Below are positions 18,830 through 26,223 of a DNA stretch of 64,000 nucleotides, piece after piece (within the stretch, counting starts at the first letter, position 1; every line of letters begins with the position of its first letter). The notes under the pieces are model-generated. The model searched no databases. It was not told the origin of the DNA and saw nothing but the letters and a program-made list of their open reading frames with translations. The stretch lies in assembly GCA_944388385.1 (NCBI GenBank), contig CALXIO010000001.1, positions 62,001-126,000 on the forward strand. The letters are read 5' to 3'. Origin of the DNA: an uncultured Ruminiclostridium sp. Its GTDB lineage: Bacteria > Bacillota > Clostridia > Oscillospirales > Ruminococcaceae. The position numbers and the translations under genes are program-made.

Positions 18830-19653
18830 TTATTACCTTTGCCGGAAAATTCATTTAATATATCATCTATATCATAGCTGTATGTGGGACGGTGTTCCTT
18901 TTCTTTGGGAATTGCTTCCGGTTCTTCTGTGATTTCTTCTATAACTTCTTCCGGGGCTTCTTCCTCCTGCTTTTCTTCTGTTACAGGCTTGTCCTCTTCA
19001 TCATCTTCTTCATCGTCATCATCATCTATATCTTCATTTTTATCTTCATCCTCATCCTCATCATATCCTTCATCCTTATATTCATATTCATCTTCATCAT
19101 CTTCATCATCTTCATCATCGTCTTTATCAACTATATCAATTTCTTCCGCTGTATCACGCTCTTTTTTCTTAGCGGCGGAATTTCTTGCTATATCAAAGAA
19201 AAGCATGGCAAGGCAGGGCAAAAGGGCTATTACAAGCACCCCTAAGGGCGACATTATAAATCCCACTATAAGACCCCCTATGGGGCTGTAGTAGCGTATT
19301 CTTCCCACATATTTATCAGTACCGACAGTAAAGCTGTTGCCCTCCCTGTCTGATAAAAACAGGGTGTTATCAGCGGTATTTGTTACTCTGCCGGGGCTTA
19401 TGGTGTTATGCTCATTTATATATAAAATCAGATCTCCGGGGTTAAGTGAAGCGGTATCCTTTTTTTCAGCCAGAAGAAGGCTGTTTTCCGTTATCTCATA
19501 AAATGCCACATCAGGCATAAGGCTTATGCTGTAACCGAATATCTGCTTGTCCGGAGTATTGGCGGTAAAACGAAGCACCACCGCCCCCACAGCAAGAATA
19601 ATTGCCGGTATAAGCAGTATTACACCCAGTACGGTAAAAAACTTTCTGGCCAT
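18826..19653 (-). CDS. Signal peptidase I-like membrane protein lacking catalytic residues, acidic tail
   Basis: 275 residues from the ATG at 19653 (GAGGG ribosome site; an upstream GTG-type extension is less likely). Order: membrane segment (about 8-30), an S26-like extracellular domain (NPGDLILYINEHN, GRIRYYSPIGGLI), a second membrane segment (about 137-160), then a cytoplasmic tail of some 100 residues dominated by Asp/Glu. The GD-hydrophobic and VGRIRYYSPIGG elements are those of SipW-type signal peptidases. However, the nucleophile Ser before Met-Pro is Leu (ISLMPD) and the usual His/Lys partner position reads SPGRVTNT. It is therefore probably a non-catalytic relative; function unknown. 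Confidence 0.7.
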   Translation of the reverse strand: MARKFFTVLGVILLIPAIILAVGAVVLRFTANTPDKQIFGYSISLMPDVAFYEITENSLLLAEKKDTASLNPGDLILYINEHNTISPGRVTNTADNTLFLSDREGNSFTVGTDKYVGRIRYYSPIGGLIVGFIMSPLGVLVIALLPCLAMLFFDIARNSAAKKKERDTAEEIDIVDKDDDEDDEDDEDEYEYKDEGYDEDEDEDKNEDIDDDDDEEDDEEDKPVTEEKQEEEAPEEVIEEITEEPEAIPKEKEHRPTYSYDIDDILNEFSGKGNK

Positions 19654-19674
19654 GATTTCCCTCTTTTCTATCCC

Positions 19675-19703
19675 TTGACACAAGTTAAAATTTATGGTAG
19701 AAT
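19675..19703 (+). promoter_or_regulatory. Promoter of tRNA-Thr
   Basis: TTGACA (19675-19680), 17-bp spacer, TAGAAT (19698-19703), 66 nt before the tRNA. Near-consensus, as expected for a stable RNA gene. Confidence 0.85.
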
Positions 19704-19732
19704 AACTTCAGTCTGAAAAATCAGATAGGACT

Positions 19733-19761
19733 ATTATATCACAAAATGATTTTTTTTGCAA
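19733..19761 (-). promoter_or_regulatory. Promoter of the signal-peptidase-like gene
   Basis: On the minus strand, TTGCAA (19761-19756), 17-bp spacer, TATAAT (19738-19733). It crosses the tRNA promoter region, so the two genes have face-to-face overlapping promoters. Confidence 0.7.
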
Positions 19762-19769
19762 CATTTTAT

Positions 19770-19845
<76 letters not shown>

Positions 19846-19877
19846 TATTGGTGATACTAAATAGATGCACCCCACTG

Positions 19878-19903
19878 AAAGCCCCTATTTTAGGGGCTTT
19901 TGT
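19878..19903 (+). terminator. Terminator after tRNA-Thr
   Basis: Stem AAAGCCCCT (19878-19886) with AGGGGCTTT (19892-19900) and a short T tail. Confidence 0.8.
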
Positions 19904-20175
19904 GGTGTATAAAGGCGAAAAAATTCAGGTGTATTTTTATAGATGGTTTTGGAGTAAAACAGGAATCGAACTCATGCAAAACCATTTTATGAAAAATACA
20001 GCCGATTATTTTGCAATCGTGTACGTTGATATTAAGACGGTCACCAAAAAACAAAAATTAAATGTTTACAAAAATTTGCCGATTTTATTAGATGTAGATC
20101 CGATAGGATCGGCTTTTTTGTTGCCAAAAGTCAACATATATAGTATTTTAAATAAAAATGAACGGAGGAATTAAA
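19904..20175. other. AT-rich stretch without a supportable gene
   Basis: No ORF here has a ribosome site and a recognisable product. A small hairpin CCGAT-AGG-ATCGG (20100-20112) followed by six T could terminate a short transcript. The minus strand at 19950-19972 resembles the 3' end of a tRNA (TTCGATTCC then TCCA) but has no matching 5' half. Probably relics at the island edge. Confidence 0.5.
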
Positions 20176-21028
20176 ATGAACGAAAAACTAATAATCAACG
20201 CAAATCTACTCCGCAAGGAATCGGAGTTCCAAATGAAAACCTGCGTGGTGGAAAAAGCGATAGCCGTATCCCACGGAGAATTTGAAAATCTGAAAAAACA
20301 CCCTTTGCAGGATAATAATTTAATTGCCGAAAACGCAGAATTAATGTACTGCGACAGCAATGAACATTATCACTGCTTGCTGATTTATGACAAGGAACAA
20401 GGCGACGGTCTGCTGATCGAATCGGAGGGGGGCAAAATATGCACGATATGCCCAATATGTTTCTAATGCCAAACTTCTGTATGAAAATCATGTTCAGCAG
20501 AATCTGCATGAAATGAAGTTATACTGTCCGCTTAAAATATATTCCGATATCGACATATCGGAATATGATTGGAATGACGAGATAACAGACAATTTTGAAC
20601 ATATTTCTACCTACGACGCCGCAGATTTTGAAAGTGAAATCAATGCAGCGATATGCCGATATTCAGAAACTATGGAGAAAGAAAGAGGTCTGATGAAATA
20701 TTACAGCGGAGATCCGGAAGTTAAACAAAAAGTATTTTCGGCGTTTCCGTCGGTGGAGGTCAAGGACGGAGAACTTATAGGAGTTTTTAACTTCAAGGTT
20801 TCGCCCGATATTTCTGATAGTCATGTTGAAGAGCTGAAAGAGTATCTGACAGGTCAGGCGGCAGACGGCTGGGGCGAGGGCTTCGAGCAGCAGGAAATAA
20901 AAACGTCAGGGCGTGGCAAAATTTTCGTTAGCTTTTGGAGTAGCGATGGAGATTGGTCAATGCAAACAGAAGAAAATATGGAAACGGAGGAAATTGAAGA
21001 AACCGAAGAACAGAATATGTCGATGTAA
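20176..21028 (+). pseudogene. DUF6329-like mobile-element protein, frameshifted in a poly-G run
   Basis: ATG 20176 follows GGAGG (20163-20167). The frame reads MNEKLIINANLLRKESEF... to GDGLLIESEG, then leaves the family pattern at six G (20427-20432) and stops at 20466. Dropping one G puts it in the frame that continues AKYARYAQYVSNAKLLYENH and runs to the stop at 21028, which is the expected continuation. The rejoined protein is about 283 residues, with an acidic C-terminus (METEEIEETEEQ). DUF6329 proteins are found on conjugative and phage elements of gut Firmicutes; the family name is from memory and moderately sure. The indel may be genuine decay, slippage or a sequencing error. A strong terminator overlaps the stop. 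Confidence 0.7.
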
Positions 21029-21063
21029 CGGCTGAGTTTCAAAAAATACTCAGCCGTTTTTTT
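21028..21063 (+). terminator. Terminator between DUF6329-like gene and methyltransferase
   Basis: Perfect 10-bp stem ACGGCTGAGT (21028-21037) with ACTCAGCCGT (21048-21057), then a T7 run. It directly abuts the methyltransferase frame. Confidence 0.95.
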
Positions 21064-21094
21064 ATTGGAAAAATCGGAAAGGAGAGGATTTGTA

Positions 21095-22375
21095 CTGATA
21101 AAATATTTTGATATTTTCGCAGGGATAGGCGGATTCAGAAGCGGTCTGGAAAAGGCGGGCGGCTTTGAATGTGTTGCCTACTGCGAGATCGACAAGTACG
21201 CAAAAAAAGCATACGAAACCTTGTATGACACGGAGGGAGAGATGTATTTTGAGGACGCAAGAAAAATCGACCCGAATAAGCTGCCCGATATCGACCTTAT
21301 TTGCGGAGGATTCCCTTGCCAGAGCTTTTCAGTCGCAGGAAAAAGGCGAGGGTTTGACGACGTCCGAGGAACCCTTTTCTTTGAGATCGCAAGGATTGCC
21401 GCCGCTAAAAAGCCTAAATATTTGCTCCTTGAGAACGTTCCCGGACTCCTATCGCATGACGGCGGCAGGACGTTTGCGACCATCCTCGGTACGTTGGATG
21501 ACTTGGGGTACGATGTCACGTGGGAGGTGCTTAACAGCGCAGATTTCAAAGTCCCCCAATCAAGAAAAAGAGTGTTCATTGTCGGATTTTTTAGAGAAAA
21601 ATGCTCCGGAAAAGTACTGCCTTTCACAGACGCAAATCCAAAAACTATTGTCCAACGCATACCCGGAAAAGAGGGAAACCGAGTCTACGACCCCAACGGA
21701 TTAGGCATAACTCTCACAAGTCAGGCAGGCGGATTCGGAGGAAAAACGGGACTTTACGAAATACTCGGGCTGCCCGTAAAATCTAAAACCAAGTCGGGAT
21801 ATCAGATAGCTTTGCCGGGCGACAGCATAGATCTGGCTTACCCGAATTTAAATTCAAGGCGGGGTCGAGTCGGCAAAGAAATGGCTCATACGCTCACCAC
21901 AAGCTGTAATCAGGGCTACTATGCAATGTGTATTGATATGAATCCGAACCCCGAAATCACGGAGCTTTCGAGGTGCATAACGGCAAGGCAGGACAGCGGT
22001 ATAGGTAAGCACAGAGGCGAGCATTCGGGAGTAATACTTGTCTCTGACCCAATCGCAGTGCTTACTCCCGAAAAGGAAAAAGTCCGTCAGCAAGGCCGAA
22101 GATTCAAGCTTCCCGACGAGCCGATGTTTACCATAACCGCAGCCGACAAGCACGGCGTTGTTTACTGCGGATATATCCGAAAACTTATGCCCATCGAGGC
22201 TTGGAGGTTACAAGGCTTCACCGATGAACAGTTCAACAAGGTTGCGGCAAAGGGAATGAGCGACGCACAGCTTTACAAACAGGCAGGAAATGCGGTGACT
22301 ACAAACGTTATCGAGGCTCTTGCAAGGTTTATTTTACAAATCGAAAAGGAGAATGCAAATGGAACAGATGATTAA
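21095..22375 (+). CDS. DNA (cytosine-5) methyltransferase, orphan
   Basis: A C5 cytosine methyltransferase transferring methyl from SAM to cytosine in DNA. Motifs run in order: I DIFAGIGGF, IV GGFPCQSFS with catalytic Cys at 21317-21319, VI LLENVPG, VIII QSRKRVFIVGF, then a target-recognition stretch of about 180 residues and X QAGNAV. Length about 426 residues. Start is unclear: TTG 21065 is in frame but sits on the terminator T tract without a ribosome site, whereas AGGAGAGG (21080-21087) points to CTG 21095, giving the family-typical start (L/M)IKYFDIFAG. No restriction endonuclease is adjacent. It overlaps the next gene by 17 nt. Confidence 0.88.
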   Translation: MIKYFDIFAGIGGFRSGLEKAGGFECVAYCEIDKYAKKAYETLYDTEGEMYFEDARKIDPNKLPDIDLICGGFPCQSFSVAGKRRGFDDVRGTLFFEIARIAAAKKPKYLLLENVPGLLSHDGGRTFATILGTLDDLGYDVTWEVLNSADFKVPQSRKRVFIVGFFREKCSGKVLPFTDANPKTIVQRIPGKEGNRVYDPNGLGITLTSQAGGFGGKTGLYEILGLPVKSKTKSGYQIALPGDSIDLAYPNLNSRRGRVGKEMAHTLTTSCNQGYYAMCIDMNPNPEITELSRCITARQDSGIGKHRGEHSGVILVSDPIAVLTPEKEKVRQQGRRFKLPDEPMFTITAADKHGVVYCGYIRKLMPIEAWRLQGFTDEQFNKVAAKGMSDAQLYKQAGNAVTTNVIEALARFILQIEKENANGTDD

Positions 22376-23012
22376 AATTTTTAAAAACGAAGAATTCGGC
22401 AGAGTAAGAATAGTTGTCAAGAACGGCGAGCCTTGGCTTGTGGGCAAAGATGTTGCCAAAATTCTCAAATATAAAGAAACTGCAAAAGCTATAAAAATGC
22501 ACGTAGATAACGAAGATAAAGGGGTGTCCGTTTTGGACACCCCCGGCGGTCGTCAGAAAATAACTGTTATCAATGAATCCAGACTTTACAGCCTCGTACT
22601 TTCAAGCAAAATGCCGAGAGCCAAGAAATTTCGCCGATGGGTCACATCGGAGGTTTTACCTACTTTGAGAATAACAGGAGGATACGTCGCCAACGAAGAT
22701 ATGTTCATCGAAAACTATATTCCCTTTTTGAATACGGAATATCCCAATTTCTACAGGCAGGAGAAATTGGAATTTGAACTCGGCGGCGAGAAGTTCGAGG
22801 GTATGGCTTATCTGATGAATAAAGGTGAAATTTCTCCGCCGAGTTATGCGTATTATATGACGATCTTGCGGGGCTACAAGGAAAACGGACTTGATGAAAG
22901 TTTTCTGCAGAAGGCTCTGGATAATTCGTTGGACAGCGAACAGAGAATAAGGATTGAATTTGACGAGGAGGACATCGAGGGTTTAGAGGAAGATTTACAG
23001 CTGAAATTTTAA
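22359..23012 (+). CDS. BRO-N domain protein (phage antirepressor-like)
   Basis: 217 residues from ATG 22359 (AAAGGAG at 22345-22351, 7-nt spacing; ATG 22353 is an alternative). The N-terminal about 110 residues are a BRO-N domain: VVKNGEPWLVGKDVAKILKY, NESRLYSLVLSSKMPRAKKF and FRRWVTSEVLPTLRITGGYV. BRO-N proteins are DNA-binding antirepressors of phages and integrated elements. The C-terminal part is acidic and Tyr/Phe-rich without a recognised domain. It begins within the end of the methyltransferase gene, so the two are co-translated. Confidence 0.9.
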   Translation: MEQMIKIFKNEEFGRVRIVVKNGEPWLVGKDVAKILKYKETAKAIKMHVDNEDKGVSVLDTPGGRQKITVINESRLYSLVLSSKMPRAKKFRRWVTSEVLPTLRITGGYVANEDMFIENYIPFLNTEYPNFYRQEKLEFELGGEKFEGMAYLMNKGEISPPSYAYYMTILRGYKENGLDESFLQKALDNSLDSEQRIRIEFDEEDIEGLEEDLQLKF

Positions 23013-23024
23013 GGAGGCGATGTT

Positions 23025-23287
23025 TTGAATTACAAAGATTTTATGTTAGGATCCTGCCCGACGATGATATAATTCGTGATGGCAAGAACGGTGAAAAGAT
23101 CCACTGCAAAGGTTTTATGATCGAGATTTTTGCGGACGAATCCGAAAAAGTAGAGCTTGATGTTTTCTCTGCGGCTGTGGATTTTGAATTGCTGAAAAAT
23201 GATGCTTCTGAGGCGGAACAGTTTGCAAAAGAGTATATAGATTGCGAGGAAAAAGAGTTAAAAAGGTTGGAGGAAAAAGTGATTTAA
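23025..23287 (+). pseudogene. Small acidic protein gene, frameshifted near its start
   Basis: AAGGAGG at 23011-23017 serves TTG 23025, which reads MNYKDF and then stops at once. Adding one T to the T4 run (23039-23042) restores a frame VRILPDDDIIRDGKNGEKIH that continues to the stop at 23285-23287, about 88 residues. The rest is acidic and helical (EAEQFAKEYIDCEEKELKRL). I do not recognise the family. It is a lost single base in a homopolymer: decay, or a sequencing error like the poly-G case in the same island. Confidence 0.6.
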
Positions 23288-23448
23288 ATAAAAAATCGCT
23301 GAAAGCCTTTTAAAATAAGGAGTTTAAACTTATCATCTATTTGGTCTCAGCAACACAATTTTTATAAAAACCACAACAAATTTATAAGGGTGCTATTCCT
23401 ATGCCTTTTTTAAGGGAAACAGAGGATAAATTGCCTGAAAATGACTTT
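23288..23448. other. Island right edge, no gene seen
   Basis: AT-rich. A 25-codon frame from ATG 23401 runs into the terminator and lacks a close ribosome site, so I do not call it. No copy of the tRNA-Thr 3' end is visible. Confidence 0.4.
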
Positions 23449-23474
23449 GCGGAGGACTTACCTCCGCTTTTTTA
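23449..23474 (+). terminator. Terminator at island end
   Basis: Stem GCGGAGG (23449-23455) with CCTCCGC (23461-23467), followed by six T. Confidence 0.9.
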
Positions 23475-23503
23475 TTGACAAATTTTTATAGAGGATATAT
23501 AAT
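23475..23503 (+). promoter_or_regulatory. Consensus sigma-A promoter of the MBL-fold gene
   Basis: TTGACA (23475-23480), exactly 17 bp, TATAAT (23498-23503). Perfect consensus, starting one base after the terminator T tract. Confidence 0.92.
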
Positions 23504-23534
23504 AAAACTATCACAATAAAACCGGGAGGGCATA

Positions 23535-24311
23535 ATGAAGATAACCTGTCTTGTTGAAAACACATCCATAGATGAAAATGTAAGAGCACAGCACGGACTG
23601 TCCCTTTATATAGAAACCGGGGATAAAAAAATCCTTTTTGATATGGGTCAGGATGATTTATTCTGGCAGAATGCCAAGGCCATGGGCATTGATTTATCCG
23701 GGGTGGATTTTGCGGTAATTTCCCACGGACACTATGACCACGGGGGAGGACTGGGGGTATTTCTTGATATAAACAAGACCGCCCCGGTATATTTAAATGA
23801 GCACGCCTTTGAGCCTCACTACAACGGGGAGAAATACATAGGCCTTGATACCACCCTTAAAAATAATGAAAGGCTTATATTCTGCGGTGACAAGCATCAG
23901 ATAGATGACGGAATTTGCCTTTATTCCTGCAACGACCATACAAAGCAGTTTGACTTTATCGCCTCCGGTCTTACCTTAAAGGAGGATGGGGAGGAAAAGC
24001 CGGAGGATTTCCGACATGAACAGTATATGCTTATAAAGGAAAATGACCGCCGTATATTATTCAGCGCCTGCTCCCATAAGGGAATTATGGATATAGCAAG
24101 CTGGTTTATGCCGGATGTGCTTATAGGGGGATTTCATTTTTCAAAGCTCCCCACAGATGAAAATATGGCACATAATGCCCTGTTTTTATCAAAATTTGAT
24201 ACGGAATTTATCACCTGCCATTGTACCGGGGTAGAGCAGTACAAGTTTATGAAGCAGTCCATGGAAAAGCTGTCCTACCTGTCCGCAGGAAAAACAGTGG
24301 AGATAATATAA
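23535..24311 (+). CDS. MBL-fold metallohydrolase
   Basis: A 258-residue single-domain metallo-beta-lactamase-fold enzyme. The metal-binding motif SHGHYDHGGGL gives H64, H66, D68 and H69; further ligands are in FSACSHKGIMD and the late FITCHCTGVEQY. It resembles the group often named after 7,8-dihydropterin-6-methyl-4-(ribofuranosyl)aminobenzene-5'-phosphate synthase, for which the true substrate is usually unproved. Monocistronic: its own consensus promoter, GGGAGG ribosome site and a terminator. Codon use matches the chromosome, so it lies outside the island. Confidence 0.88.
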   Translation: MKITCLVENTSIDENVRAQHGLSLYIETGDKKILFDMGQDDLFWQNAKAMGIDLSGVDFAVISHGHYDHGGGLGVFLDINKTAPVYLNEHAFEPHYNGEKYIGLDTTLKNNERLIFCGDKHQIDDGICLYSCNDHTKQFDFIASGLTLKEDGEEKPEDFRHEQYMLIKENDRRILFSACSHKGIMDIASWFMPDVLIGGFHFSKLPTDENMAHNALFLSKFDTEFITCHCTGVEQYKFMKQSMEKLSYLSAGKTVEII

Positions 24312-24391
24312 ACCCCACAGCCTTATTTGGGCATTGTGCTTAATAACAAAATACTATGCCGATGTAAGGGATTTTTAAGTGAATAAAAAAC

Positions 24392-24427
24392 CACCCGACT
24401 GAAATTCAGTCGGGTGTGATTTTTTTA
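24392..24427. terminator. Bidirectional terminator between MBL gene and aspS
   Basis: Twelve-base inverted repeat (24392-24403 with 24405-24416) flanked by AAAAAA on the left and TTTTTT on the right; serves both converging genes. Confidence 0.92.
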
Positions 24428-26197
24428 TTAAACTGTCGGTTTTTGTCTTACCTTTATATGAACCTCACGAAGCTGCTGTTCGGTTACCTCTGTGGGTGCG
24501 CCTAAAAGCAGATCCTGTGCATTTGAGTTCATGGGGAAGGCTATAACCTCTCTTATACTTTCATCTCCGGTAAGAAGCATTATCATTCTGTCCACACCGG
24601 GAGCCATACCTGCATGGGGAGGTGCGCCGTACTGGAAGGCGTTATAAAGTGCGCCGAACTTTTCAGCCACATCCTGTTCGGTATAGCCTGCTATTTCAAA
24701 TGCCTTTATCATGGTATCAAGGTGGTGATTTCTTACAGCGCCGCTGGATAACTCAACACCGTTGCATACAATATCATACTGATAAGCAAGTATTTCAAGG
24801 GGATTTTTGGTATTAAGAGCCTCAAGTCCTCCCTGGGGCATTGAGAAGGGATTGTGGGTAAAGATAGTCTTTCCTGTTTCCTCGTCCTCCTCATACATGG
24901 GGAAGTCTACTATAAAGCACATTTCGTAGCGGTCGTAGTCGATAATCTCCATACGCTTTGCAACCTCTGTACGAATCTGACCTGCATACTTAGGTGCCAA
25001 CTTCTTGCTGTCTGCAATAAAGTAAAGTACATCTCCCACCTCAAGACCGCATCTTGATTTAAGCTCGGCTCTCTGCTCGTCATTTAAGAACTTATCAATA
25101 GGTCCTAAGTAGTTGAAGCTTTCGTCAACCTTGATATAGCCAAGACCCTTCATGCCGATTTCCTTTGCAAAGGCCTCCATTTTTTCAAAGAAGCCCTTTG
25201 ACTTTCCTGCCATCTGAGGAACTCTTATACCCCTTACGCACTTGTTTGCGAAGGGCTTAAAGTCGCTGTCGATAAACAGATCGGATAATTCGGTGATGAT
25301 AAGGGGATTTCTCAGATCCGGCTTATCTGTGCCGTATTTAAGCATGGATTCCTCAAAGGGAATTCTCTTAAAGGGGGCAGGGGAAACCTTCTTGTCGCTG
25401 AACTTTGAGAATACTGCTGTCAGTACCTCCTCAGCTACGGCAAATACATCCTCCTGGGTAGCAAATGCCATTTCAAAGTCAAGCTGATAAAATTCACCGG
25501 GCGAACGGTCAGCTCTTGCGTCCTCATCTCTGAAGCAGGGAGCGATCTGGAAGTATTTATCAAAGCCGGACACCATCAGAAGCTGTTTAAATATCTGGGG
25601 TGCCTGGGGTAAAGCATAAAACTTACCGTGGTGCTTTCTGCTGGGGATAAGGTAATCTCTTGCGCCCTCAGGGGAGCTGGTGGAAAGAATGGGGGTCTGA
25701 ATTTCAAGAAATCCCATTTCTGTCATCTTACTGCGTAAGAATGAAATAACATTTGAACGAAGCACTATATTATTGTGCATTCTCTTGTTACGAAGGTCAA
25801 GGTATCTGTACTTAAGACGGATATCCTCCTTTGTTTCTGTGGAGGTGGGAACCTCAAAGGGTAACTGCTCAACAGTTACCTTGCCCAGTACCTCAAGGCT
25901 TTCTGCCACAATTTCAATAGTACCTGTGGAAATCTTTTCGTTATAGGTGCCCTCTGAACGCTTGATTACAGTCCCGGAAATGGTAACTGAGCATTCCTTA
26001 TTTACACCCTGTAAAAGTCCTTCATTCTTCTGGAAGGTTATCTGCACATAGCCGTAATGGTCACGAAGGTCAATAAACTTAATACCACCGTGATCACGGA
26101 TATTTTCTACCCAGCCTGCCACTCTGACTGTCTTTCCTATATCAGCCTCACTAAGCATAGCACAGGTATGTGTGCGGTATTTGTTTTCCTGAAACAT
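24428..26197 (-). CDS. aspS: Aspartyl-tRNA synthetase
   Basis: Bacterial-type class II aspartyl-tRNA synthetase, 589 residues. Order: OB-fold anticodon domain (VRVAGWVENIRDHGG, FIDLRDHYG), catalytic motif 1 region (LRSNVISFLR, GFLEIQTPIL), motif 2 FRDEDARADRSPGEFYQLD, the GAD insertion domain, and motif 3 GMAPGVDRMIMLLTG. It is the last gene of gatC-gatA-gatB-aspS, 26 nt after gatB. In organisms using GatCAB for Asn-tRNA(Asn), AspS also mischarges tRNA-Asn; co-transcription fits that but does not prove it. Confidence 0.97.
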   Translation of the reverse strand: MFQENKYRTHTCAMLSEADIGKTVRVAGWVENIRDHGGIKFIDLRDHYGYVQITFQKNEGLLQGVNKECSVTISGTVIKRSEGTYNEKISTGTIEIVAESLEVLGKVTVEQLPFEVPTSTETKEDIRLKYRYLDLRNKRMHNNIVLRSNVISFLRSKMTEMGFLEIQTPILSTSSPEGARDYLIPSRKHHGKFYALPQAPQIFKQLLMVSGFDKYFQIAPCFRDEDARADRSPGEFYQLDFEMAFATQEDVFAVAEEVLTAVFSKFSDKKVSPAPFKRIPFEESMLKYGTDKPDLRNPLIITELSDLFIDSDFKPFANKCVRGIRVPQMAGKSKGFFEKMEAFAKEIGMKGLGYIKVDESFNYLGPIDKFLNDEQRAELKSRCGLEVGDVLYFIADSKKLAPKYAGQIRTEVAKRMEIIDYDRYEMCFIVDFPMYEEDEETGKTIFTHNPFSMPQGGLEALNTKNPLEILAYQYDIVCNGVELSSGAVRNHHLDTMIKAFEIAGYTEQDVAEKFGALYNAFQYGAPPHAGMAPGVDRMIMLLTGDESIREVIAFPMNSNAQDLLLGAPTEVTEQQLREVHIKVRQKPTV

Positions 26198-26223
26198 CTT
26201 TGTTATCCTCTCTTTTTATATTA

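Larger units (their letters stand above)
19904..23474. mobile_element. Foreign-looking island downstream of tRNA-Thr (degraded)
   Basis: The block lies between a tRNA 3' end and a terminator. It encodes phage/conjugative-element type proteins (DUF6329-like, C5 methyltransferase, BRO-N) and uses TCG, CCG and CGA codons much more freely than flanking genes. Two of its four genes are frameshifted. No integrase gene and no direct repeat of the tRNA 3' end were found, so the borders are approximate and it may be a remnant. Confidence 0.5.

Noticed and set aside
18884..19291. Ser-rich plus-strand frames opposite the acidic-tail gene
   Set aside because: Ser/Phe/Ile runs are the mirror of Asp/Glu codons on the other strand; no ribosome site.
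19950..19973. Minus-strand tRNA-like 3' end (TTCGATTCC...TCCA) as an att site
   Set aside because: It does not match the tRNA-Thr 3' end, its T-stem pairs poorly, and no 5' half is present. At most a relic of another tRNA fragment.
21065..23012. Complete restriction-modification system
   Set aside because: Only the methyltransferase is present; the neighbour is a BRO-N protein and no nuclease motif is seen in it.
23401..23478. 25-codon ORF (MPFLRETEDK...)
   Set aside because: Runs through the terminator hairpin and has no well-placed ribosome site.
23535..24311. MBL-fold gene as part of the island
   Set aside because: It has its own consensus promoter after a terminator and codon use like the chromosome, so I place it outside the island.
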